A stretch of DNA of 9,190 nt from Leptolyngbyaceae cyanobacterium M65_K2018_010. GTDB taxonomy: Bacteria; Cyanobacteriota; Cyanobacteriia; Phormidesmidales; Phormidesmidaceae. Positions 1 to 6,277 of the stretch are shown here, piece after piece. The translations under genes and the position numbers were made by a program. The stretch's first letter is position 1. The number at the start of each line of letters is the position of its first letter. The notes under the pieces are model-generated. The model worked only from the letters and a program-made list of their open reading frames with translations, was not told the DNA's origin and made no database searches. The stretch lies in contig DVEE01000179.1 in assembly GCA_015295885.1 (NCBI GenBank), positions 1 to 9,190 of the forward strand, read 5' to 3'.

Positions 1-187
1 CATGCAAGTGAGTTTGATTTTGGCTCTGGTGGTTACGGCGCTGGCCGGCATTCTGTCCAATCCTCTGTTTACCCTGGCCAACAATGCGGTTGTGCGCACT
101 CCGATGTTGCAGAAGGTGATACCCACCACAGCCCTAGTCAGTTCCAACTGGGTTACTCCGCCACAACTTCCCCCCTCCCTCCAGTAG
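1..187 (+). CDS. ndhB: NAD(P)H-quinone oxidoreductase subunit 2 (NdhB), C-terminal end, partial
   Basis: Only the last 61 codons are present. The reading frame is open to the left edge, so the gene starts outside the window and the ATG at position 2 is probably internal. The residues form one hydrophobic helix, followed by the stretch AGILSNPLFTLANNAV and then TPMLQ. As I recall it, this pattern matches the end of cyanobacterial and plastid NdhB, the membrane proton-channel subunit of the thylakoid NDH-1 complex used in respiration and cyclic electron flow. The last 15 or so residues (WVTPPQLPPSLQ) are proline-rich and probably a variable tail. The stop (TAG) lies 45 bp from the convergent GAF gene. 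The call rests on a short motif; another NDH/Mrp-type antiporter-like subunit is the main alternative. Confidence 0.72.
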   Translation, partial: MQVSLILALVVTALAGILSNPLFTLANNAVVRTPMLQKVIPTTALVSSNWVTPPQLPPSLQ

Positions 188-232
188 ATCTGGGGCCCGG
201 GAAAAGACGAATTTTGGTGCCATCGACAGTGG

Positions 233-3016
233 CTAGGCTGGATTAGACCTGCTTTCCAAGGGCAGCAGCAGGCGACTGTGGGTACGACCATCCTCTAGAC
301 GTGAGAAGGTGATTTCTCCACCTAGTTGGTCTAACAGGGTTTTGCAGATGGCTAGGTGCCGGCCTGGGGGCTGATCCAGGGTTGAAGGGACGAGTAAATC
401 CAGGGGAGGGGCGCCTTTGAGATCCTGGAGTAGGGCCTGAGAACACTGACCACTGTCAGTGATAGACAGTTCCAACCAACTGGAGTTTAAGACGCGGCAC
501 CAAAGGTCAATGCGTCCCCCGACTGGGGATCGCTCACAGGCCGCCAGGAGGACTTCAGAAATAATCAGCTCGAACTTTGAGATATTACCAACCAATAGGG
601 CATGGCTTTGGTTATGCACCTTAGACCAGAGCTGACGCTGCTCTAGTACTGGTGTAATCCGCTCAATTAAACGGTTCAGCAGGGTAATTAAGGGAATCGT
701 TTGGCCATGGTTTTGAAGCTGCCAGCGCTCCTGGTCTAGAAGGGTTTGACCGGTCTCGACCAGGCGGTGTAACTGGCTCAAAAAATATTCACCCTGGTGG
801 TGGGTTAGGCCCGCGTCCTGGCCCATAGCCAGGCTGAAGGCCTGGATCAGTTGATACAGGGTCCGCTGGGTCTCCTCGATCTGACGATTTTTATACCAGT
901 TCAGGTGTTCTAAATCCTGCCGTTGTTGAGCCAATAATCGGGTCAGTTGTCGTTGCCGTCGTGACCAGGCCAGTTGCTCGGTCAATACCTTAAAGAGGTT
1001 CACCTGATCAGAGCTCCAGGGTTGGGCCGTGGCCGACACCACTGCCACGAAGCCCATCACCCGGTGGCGGGGAGCTGTCCTCAGGGCTGAGATCAGCATC
1101 CAATGATCCCCTGGGGCGGTTATCCAGGTGCGGGTGGTGGGGGACAGTTCGTTGATGGGCCGCAGCAGGGGCCCCTCGGCCTGTAAAGCCGACTGCAGCA
1201 GAGCCTCATGGGCTAGGGCAATGGGCTGGTCGGCTTGGATCATCCCTCTGGCATCCTGGCTGACCAGGTGGGCAATTTGGGCTTGATTCTCCCCCGATTG
1301 CCAGAGGATTAAACAGGCCGTGGAGGCAGCCAAACTATCCAGGAAGTATTGTAGGGTGACCGATTCCAACTGGTCTGTGGCCTCCCCGTGATGGAGGGCC
1401 TTAAGGCCAGCTTCGAGGGCGGCGTAGGCCCCCCGCTGCTGGCCTATTTGGCGTTGCAACTGCCACTGGTTCAAAAGGCTCCCAATTTGCCGGGCCAAGG
1501 TCTGCAAAAGGGACTGCTCAGCCGCCGTCCACTGCCGGCTGAGACCATCGGTGACCACCACAACGCCCGCCGGAGCATGACCCGGTGCGACGTTGCTAGC
1601 CATAACGGCCTGAGCTTCTAGGTCGATCAGAGGAGGGCGCCAGGCCAGAAGCTTCAGATCCTGGATCAGACTATCGACTACCACGGGAGAGGGGTGGCGC
1701 TCCAGTAAACGCTCATCCACGGCATCCAGGGGGGGCCAGAAGGAAGCCGCTGGGCGGGTCCGCTTACCCTGCCCTTGAAAGCAGAGTTCGTAGCCCTGGC
1801 GGTCGGGATGGTGTAATAGAACCAGAAACTGCTGAATGGCGAGGCGATCGCGGAGGGTTTCAAAACAGGTCTGCAGGGCATGGTGCCAGTCACTATCGTT
1901 GTGAATGCCCTGCACGACTCCAGCGGTCAGGTAGGCATCCATCTGGTGATGGCGCTGTTGCTCCTGGTGGGCAGCCATGGGCAAGGCCAAATTCAGCAGC
2001 TGAGCGATGCCGATCAGAAACTGCTTTTCGTATTCCTCCCAGAGGCGAGGCAGGCTACTCTCTACGGACAAAAAACCCAGCGGGTCGGCGCCGCGAGTCA
2101 AAGGAAGCACCATGGAGGACTGGGCCTGCAACTGCTGCATCACCCGGTCGGAGACGAGGGCATTGAGCGCCCCCTGGCGGTCTCCCAAGACCACCAGGGG
2201 CTGGTTGGCAAAGGCTTGGAACAGCCCCCGCATTTCATCGACGGGCAGATGTAGGGCTGGCTCTGCGGATGGAGTTGGGCTGAGGTTAGGGAGCGGGGGT
2301 TGGCGTTGCCAGAAATAGTTGCCCTGGGATTCAAACCAAAAAACCCGGGTCCGGGTCGGTTCAATTAATTGCTGGATGGCCTGCACTGCTTCTCTCAACT
2401 GGTCATCAACCCTGTCTAGGGCCGCTAACCGCCCGACCAGGGAGATGAGGGGCTGTTCTAGGCGTTTAGCCCGCTGTTGTTGTTGATCTTGATCAAAGCG
2501 ATGCAGAACCTCTGCCAGGGCCGCCGTCACAATCGCCAGGTAGGAACGTTCAGCTAGGGAAGAGGTTAATCCCCAGCGGGGAGAGGCCAAGACTAATAGA
2601 CCGAAGCACACCTCCTGGCGCTTGAGGGGATAGATAATGGCGCTTTGGAGGGCGTACTCCCTGGCCATTTGGCCCCACTCCCCGGCTCGAATTTCATTCT
2701 GCAAATCCGCTACGATCAGTGGCCGCCGCTGCACCACAGCTTGCTCCATCAAATCCCCTGGGCTGAGGTTGATGGTATTACGCAGGGGGCTGGCCAGGGA
2801 AGTTGAGCTGCGGTAGCCATGGGTGACCAAGCGATGGCGACTGCGATCGTAGAGGCCAACCCAGACCAGATCGAAGTCCAGCTCCTGATGGCAGTGGGCT
2901 AAGGTGAGGGAAATCGCATCACTGGAATTCTGAGCCGCCCACAGAGCCTTAAGAAGGCGGGACAGGGAGACCATGGGTTGGTCAAGGGAGGATTCAGTGG
3001 GCTGCACTGGCGCCAT
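233..3016 (-). CDS. multi-GAF signalling protein with degenerate histidine-kinase-type ATPase domain
   Basis: A 927-residue soluble protein with no signal peptide or membrane segment. Four GAF-like modules can be made out at roughly residues 24-175, 195-345, 370-520 and 548-685. Each ends in a strand pattern such as FGLLVLAS, LGFLSVESS, AGVVVVTDG or MGFVAVVSA. A Gln/Arg-rich helical linker follows (about 685-800), then a HATPase_c-like fold (about 810-921). No H-box of the H-E-x-R-x-P type is visible. The N-box position reads SEVLLAACERSP and lacks the usual Asn. The first Gly box keeps DSG (Asp854), and the second reads PPGRHLAICK instead of GxGLGLAICK. The protein may therefore bind nucleotide poorly or act as a pseudokinase or scaffold. 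Start choice: an in-frame TTG at 3079 would add 21 residues directly after a stop, but the ATG at 3014-3016 is the first standard start. A GAGGA lies 16 nt upstream of it, which is further than ideal. No partner response regulator lies nearby. The ligand is unknown. Confidence 0.85.
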   Translation of the reverse strand: MAPVQPTESSLDQPMVSLSRLLKALWAAQNSSDAISLTLAHCHQELDFDLVWVGLYDRSRHRLVTHGYRSSTSLASPLRNTINLSPGDLMEQAVVQRRPLIVADLQNEIRAGEWGQMAREYALQSAIIYPLKRQEVCFGLLVLASPRWGLTSSLAERSYLAIVTAALAEVLHRFDQDQQQQRAKRLEQPLISLVGRLAALDRVDDQLREAVQAIQQLIEPTRTRVFWFESQGNYFWQRQPPLPNLSPTPSAEPALHLPVDEMRGLFQAFANQPLVVLGDRQGALNALVSDRVMQQLQAQSSMVLPLTRGADPLGFLSVESSLPRLWEEYEKQFLIGIAQLLNLALPMAAHQEQQRHHQMDAYLTAGVVQGIHNDSDWHHALQTCFETLRDRLAIQQFLVLLHHPDRQGYELCFQGQGKRTRPAASFWPPLDAVDERLLERHPSPVVVDSLIQDLKLLAWRPPLIDLEAQAVMASNVAPGHAPAGVVVVTDGLSRQWTAAEQSLLQTLARQIGSLLNQWQLQRQIGQQRGAYAALEAGLKALHHGEATDQLESVTLQYFLDSLAASTACLILWQSGENQAQIAHLVSQDARGMIQADQPIALAHEALLQSALQAEGPLLRPINELSPTTRTWITAPGDHWMLISALRTAPRHRVMGFVAVVSATAQPWSSDQVNLFKVLTEQLAWSRRQRQLTRLLAQQRQDLEHLNWYKNRQIEETQRTLYQLIQAFSLAMGQDAGLTHHQGEYFLSQLHRLVETGQTLLDQERWQLQNHGQTIPLITLLNRLIERITPVLEQRQLWSKVHNQSHALLVGNISKFELIISEVLLAACERSPVGGRIDLWCRVLNSSWLELSITDSGQCSQALLQDLKGAPPLDLLVPSTLDQPPGRHLAICKTLLDQLGGEITFSRLEDGRTHSRLLLPLESRSNPA

Positions 3017-3191
3017 AGTATAACTAAGGATTTCCTCAAGATTCAGGCACGATAATGGTAGAACGCACCTTGATGCCAAGACTCAAGTCATCTATGACCA
3101 AGGAGTCCCTAGAGAAGGATCCGAGTTCTAGAATCCACACGGCTTGCTTCTGAGTCTGCCCCCGGCCTCAAGACTGGCGGTTGCATGCCCT

Positions 3192-3206
3192 CTAAGGACG
3201 TCTTAG
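3192..3206. repeat. inverted repeat CTAAG-n5-CTTAG
   Basis: Five-base arms CTAAG (3192-3196) and CTTAG (3202-3206) flank GACGT, giving a near-palindromic 15-mer containing GACGTC. It could be a protein-binding dyad in the divergent region. The arms are short enough to occur by chance. Confidence 0.3.
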
Positions 3207-3364
3207 GCAGTGCCACAGTCTTCGTCCTGGGAGTGCCACCCCCGCCAAAGGGGATCTATATCTGATCATCTAAGTATTGCCCAGAATAGCCTCAGGAACA
3301 GAAAAGTCAAGGGTGGAGATGCCGTTTCTGTTTTGTAGGATAGCGCCGGAAGTAGTATGCCATT

Positions 3365-3380
3365 GGGGCCATGTGGCCCC
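3365..3380. repeat. perfect 6-bp inverted repeat GGGGCC-ATGT-GGCCCC
   Basis: Arms 3365-3370 and 3375-3380 are exactly complementary around a 4-base loop. The dyad ends 5 bp before the possible pyrD -35 box. No T-run follows on either strand, so an operator is more likely than an intrinsic terminator. Its role is inferred from position only. Confidence 0.4.
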
Positions 3381-3385
3381 CTGAC

Positions 3386-3415
3386 TTGACCCAAAAACGC
3401 TGTAGTTTGGATATT
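3386..3415 (+). promoter_or_regulatory. possible sigma-70-type promoter of pyrD
   Basis: TTGACC (3386-3391, 5 of 6 matches to TTGACA) is followed after 18 bp by GATATT (3410-3415, 4 of 6 to TATAAT). This would place the transcript start about 30 nt before the GTG start of pyrD. The -10 match is weak. Confidence 0.3.
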
Positions 3416-3452
3416 AAACCACCCTTGCATCCCGGTCTACATCCGAAAATTT

Positions 3453-4772
3453 GTGAAAGATCCCTACCGTCAATGGCTACGCCCACTGATTTTTAACCGC
3501 TTTAAGCTGGACCCCGAAAGGCTGCATCGGCAGGTGATTGGCCCCCTAGCTTGGCTAGGCCAGCCTGGGGCCACCCAACAGCTAGCCCAGGCTTGGGCTC
3601 AACAACAATTTTGCCTGGCCGATCAGCGCTTGGTGCAATCCTGCTGGGGTTTGACCTTTTCCAACCCGATGGGGTTAGCGGCGGGCTTTGACAAGGATGG
3701 AGAAGCGGCCCTAGCCTGGTCCTGGTTGGGGTTTGGCTTTGCGGAACTGGGCACGGTCACCCGCTGGGCGCAACCGGGCAATCCTCCCCCTCGTTTATTT
3801 CGGTTAGTGGAGGACGAAGCGGTGCTCAACCGGATGGGGTTCAATAACCAGGGCTCTGCGGCCCTGGCGGATCGATTGGCCCAGATCTGGGCGGTCCAAC
3901 GCCCCCCGATTCCCATCGGCATTAATCTGGGTAAGTCCAAGGCTACGGAATTGGCCGCCGCCGCAGAGGATTATCGAGCTAGTTTTCAACAACTGCGGCC
4001 CTATGGGGACTACTTTGTGGTGAATGTTTCTTCTCCCAATACGCCGGGTCTGCGATCGCTCCAGGCGGCGGACCACCTCGACCCCATTCTGGCTACCCTC
4101 CAGGCCGAGAACCACGACCAAAAACCCCTTCTGGTTAAAATCGCCCCTGATTTAAGCTGGGCTGAGATCGATGCAGTGATTGACCTGGTGACCGCGCATC
4201 GGTTAGCGGGCATTATTGCCACCAATACCACCATCGCCCGCGAGGGACTCAAAACGCGCCTGTTGCCTTCCACCGGTCAGCCCATCGAGGCAGAACCGGG
4301 GGGAATCAGCGGGGCCCCACTGCGACAACGGTCTACCCAGGTTATCCATCATATTTACCAACGCACCCAAGGCCATCTGCCCATTATTGGGGTAGGGGGG
4401 ATTTTTACCGCCACCGATGCCTGGGAAAAGATCACCGCTGGCGCTTGTCTACTGCAAGCCTACACCGGCTGGATCTATGAAGGGCCCTGGATGGTAAAGC
4501 GGCTATTGCAGGGGCTATTAACCCAACTGGAACAGCATCAATGTCACTCCATTACAGAGGCGGTGGGGCTCGCCACTAGCCTGGTCCACTCCCGCTTCTG
4601 GCCCTGGGGCGGTTTACCCGGTTCGGCCCCTACTGTACTATGGTTGGCTATGTCAATTTGTTCGGATTCAGGATTAGCCGCCAGGGGGCTCCTTGCCGCT
4701 AAACCTGGGGCTGAACCGGTCCTGCTTTGTCCGGCAATTCTATGGTTTATCTGCCCCAGTTGCAACGGTTAG
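3453..4772 (+). CDS. pyrD: dihydroorotate dehydrogenase (quinone), class 2
   Basis: Catalyses oxidation of dihydroorotate to orotate in pyrimidine synthesis, passing electrons through FMN to membrane quinone. The conserved core is residues 1-372. The N-terminal amphipathic segment (LHRQ near 24) marks the membrane-associated class 2 form. FMN and substrate motifs run in the usual order: GLAAGFDKDG (74-83), GTVT with QPGNPPPRLFRL (100-118), NRMGFNN (126-132), NVSSPNTPGLR with the catalytic Ser (193/194), KIAPDLS (229-235), IATNTT (255-260), GGISG (283-287) and IIGVGGI (311-317). The start is a GTG at 3453; no strong Shine-Dalgarno is visible, but MKDPYRQWLRPLIF is a typical beginning. Oddly, the frame continues 67 residues past the normal end (ITEAVG, 372) with a hydrophobic, Cys-containing, low-homology-looking tail, giving 439 residues against about 340-390 for the family. 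The 3' end overlaps the glycosyltransferase gene. Confidence 0.96.
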   Translation: MKDPYRQWLRPLIFNRFKLDPERLHRQVIGPLAWLGQPGATQQLAQAWAQQQFCLADQRLVQSCWGLTFSNPMGLAAGFDKDGEAALAWSWLGFGFAELGTVTRWAQPGNPPPRLFRLVEDEAVLNRMGFNNQGSAALADRLAQIWAVQRPPIPIGINLGKSKATELAAAAEDYRASFQQLRPYGDYFVVNVSSPNTPGLRSLQAADHLDPILATLQAENHDQKPLLVKIAPDLSWAEIDAVIDLVTAHRLAGIIATNTTIAREGLKTRLLPSTGQPIEAEPGGISGAPLRQRSTQVIHHIYQRTQGHLPIIGVGGIFTATDAWEKITAGACLLQAYTGWIYEGPWMVKRLLQGLLTQLEQHQCHSITEAVGLATSLVHSRFWPWGGLPGSAPTVLWLAMSICSDSGLAARGLLAAKPGAEPVLLCPAILWFICPSCNG

Positions 4773-5995
4773 TGCCCTGTCCCACGGGGCCCTTACAGGT
4801 TTCTCCCAGCTCTCCTACGACCTCGGTGCCGGAGCAACCTCTAGCTCATTCGGCGGCACCCCTGCTTTCCCTGGTGATTCCAACCTATAACGAGGGCCAA
4901 TCCCTGGGGGCACTACTGGAAGCTTTAGGACAACTACTCGATGAGGTGTTGCCGGGTCGCTATGAACTGATTTTAGTAGATGATGATAGCCCTGATTTGA
5001 CCTGGCAGCAGGGTCTGGCCCTGGCCGATCGCTATCCCCAACTGCGGGTTATCCGACGCCAGGCAGAGCGGGGATTGTCTTCTGCGGTTATTCGAGGCTG
5101 GCAAGTTGCCCAGGGACAGATTTTGGGAGTCATCGATGCGGACCTACAGCACCCGCCTGAGATTTTGAAATCCCTACTTGAGGCCATGGCCCAGGGGGCT
5201 GATTTAGCGGTTGCGAGTCGCCATGTGGAAGGGGGCGGAGTCAGTGAGTGGAGCTTGGCCCGACGGGTGCTGTCTCGGGGGGCCCAAATTATCGGGTTGC
5301 TACTCTTACCTGCCGTGGTTGGTCGGGTAAGCGACCCAATGAGCGGTTACTTTTTGGTTCAACGGCGGGCGATCGCGGGGCCAGTTCTCAACCCCAAGGG
5401 CTACAAAATTTTGCTGGAAGTGCTGGGCCGGGGGCAGATCCAAGCCATTACCGAAGTGGGGTACGTCTTTCAAGAGCGCCAGGAGGGCCGTAGTAAGGTC
5501 ACCTGGCGTCAGTATTTGGACTACCTCCATCACCTGCTTCGGCTGCGGGCCAGGGGCCGGTGGTCTAAGCTGCACCGGCACTTTCCGCTACAGCGGTTTA
5601 TTCGCTTTGGGGTGGTAGGGCTGAGTGGCGTGCTGGTCGATATGGCCGTTCTCTATCTGCTGCATAGCAGTTTGGGGCTGCCCCTCACCCGTAGCAAGTT
5701 GATCGCAGCTGAAACGGCCATTCTCAACAACTTTATCTGGAATGACGCCTGGACCTTTGCAGATATCAGCCTGGGGCAGCGAGGTTGGCCGGCCCGGTTG
5801 CGGCGACTGCTCAAGTTCAATGGGATTTGTCTGGCTGGGTTAGTGCTGAATGTGCTCATCCTCAACCTGATTTATAACTGGGTATTGGGCCAGCGTTGGC
5901 CCTATCTGGCCAATTTGGTTGCGATCGCCTTAGTGACCCTGTGGAACTTTTGGTTGAATCTTAAACTCAGTTGGCGCGTGACCCAGGTTAAATAA
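4742..5995 (+). CDS. family 2 glycosyltransferase (polyprenyl-phosphate type) fused to GtrA membrane domain
   Basis: A 417-residue membrane protein. After a Pro/Ser-rich, probably disordered leader (1-40) comes a GT-A catalytic domain of the dolichyl-phosphate mannose synthase type: SLVIPTYNEG (43-52), the nucleotide-binding VDDDSPD (79-85), the metal-binding DADLQHPPE (132-140) and QERQEGRSK (244-252). Residues about 285-412 form a GtrA-like domain with four hydrophobic segments (near 287-308, 318-333, 360-380, 387-406) and the motifs NNFIWNDAWTF and WNFWLNLKLSW. It probably transfers a sugar from an NDP-sugar to a polyprenyl phosphate; GtrA proteins are thought to move such lipids across the membrane. 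The sugar cannot be told from sequence. Start choice: the ATG at 4742 overlaps pyrD by 31 nt. A GTG at 4772 would share one base with the pyrD stop (TAGTG), and a TTG lies at 4727. None has a clear ribosome binding site, so translational coupling to pyrD is likely. Confidence 0.9.
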   Translation: MVYLPQLQRLVPCPTGPLQVSPSSPTTSVPEQPLAHSAAPLLSLVIPTYNEGQSLGALLEALGQLLDEVLPGRYELILVDDDSPDLTWQQGLALADRYPQLRVIRRQAERGLSSAVIRGWQVAQGQILGVIDADLQHPPEILKSLLEAMAQGADLAVASRHVEGGGVSEWSLARRVLSRGAQIIGLLLLPAVVGRVSDPMSGYFLVQRRAIAGPVLNPKGYKILLEVLGRGQIQAITEVGYVFQERQEGRSKVTWRQYLDYLHHLLRLRARGRWSKLHRHFPLQRFIRFGVVGLSGVLVDMAVLYLLHSSLGLPLTRSKLIAAETAILNNFIWNDAWTFADISLGQRGWPARLRRLLKFNGICLAGLVLNVLILNLIYNWVLGQRWPYLANLVAIALVTLWNFWLNLKLSWRVTQVK

Positions 5996-6005
5996 GTTGA
6001 CTCAG

Positions 6006-6031
6006 GCCTGGACTACATCAGCCTGGACTAC
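6006..6031. repeat. 11-bp direct repeat GCCTGGACTAC, period 15
   Basis: Exact copies at 6006-6016 and 6021-6031, separated by ATCA, 10 bp after the glycosyltransferase stop codon. This looks like a small tandem duplication. Confidence 0.7.
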
Positions 6032-6183
6032 GCCATCATTCAGGTTGAGGGATTGTTAGACCAGCCAGGAGGGTAGCGGGAGTTGCTGGTGGGCAAAACG
6101 GGTTTTTAGGCTCTCTTGGTATACACTACACCAGGACTTTCGGGTCAGGTTAAATTTCGAGCCTATGCAGGCTGCCTCGGCGA

Positions 6184-6256
6184 CCTCCAGTTCATCCCTG
6201 GAGGCGGTACACCGCTAAGGCTAGTTGTCGGCCCGCAGTCCTAAGCCCCGGGCCGA
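6184..6256. repeat. three consecutive inverted repeats between convergent genes
   Basis: Three perfect dyads follow one another. The first is CCTCCAG (6184-6190) / CTGGAGG (6198-6204) with a 7-nt loop. The second is GCGGT (6204-6208) / ACCGC (6211-6215). The third is TCGGCCCG (6228-6235) / CGGGCCGA (6249-6256) with a 13-nt loop. They lie between the ends of the glycosyltransferase gene and the vWA gene (stop at 6278), where transcription from both sides should end. None is followed by a T-run, so this is not a classical intrinsic terminator. A bidirectional factor-independent stop or mRNA 3'-end stabiliser is inferred from placement. Confidence 0.45.
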
Positions 6257-6277
6257 TCCCCCCTCTAGGGCAGCCGA

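Larger units (their letters stand above)
3017..3452. other. 436-bp divergent intergenic region
   Basis: This region separates the - strand GAF gene from the + strand pyrD, so promoters for both should lie here. It contains no ORF that I would call a gene; the best are unsupported 19- and 26-codon frames starting at 3094 and 3185. It holds a near-palindrome at 3192-3206, two copies of AGTGCCAC at 3209-3216 and 3232-3239, a perfect dyad at 3365-3380 and a possible pyrD promoter at 3386-3415. I see no good -10/-35 pair for the GAF gene. Confidence 0.6.

Noticed and set aside
2821..2895. Cys-His pair in the first GAF domain (residues 42-43) as a bilin-binding site
   Set aside because: It sits in the first helix, before the core strands, not in the position of the phytochrome or cyanobacteriochrome chromophore cysteine.
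3008..3060. TATACT next to the GAF-gene ATG as a -10 box
   Set aside because: It abuts the ATG, the hexamer 17 bp upstream (TGAATC) is a poor -35, and transcription would begin inside the coding sequence.
3017..3079. TTG start at 3079 giving a 948-residue GAF protein
   Set aside because: The TTG has no ribosome site and lies two codons after a stop; the ATG at 3016 is a standard start and loses no recognisable domain.
3209..3239. Pair of AGTGCCAC direct repeats as a tandem operator
   Set aside because: Two 8-bp copies 23 bp apart, far from any promoter-like element, are too little to support a site.
3185..3265. 26-codon + strand ORF in the divergent region
   Set aside because: It has no clear ribosome site or recognisable motif; a frame of this length is expected by chance in GC-rich DNA.
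6116..6244. 42-codon + strand frame with a TTG start in the convergent gap
   Set aside because: It has no ribosome site, overlaps another open frame on the opposite strand and covers the three dyads.
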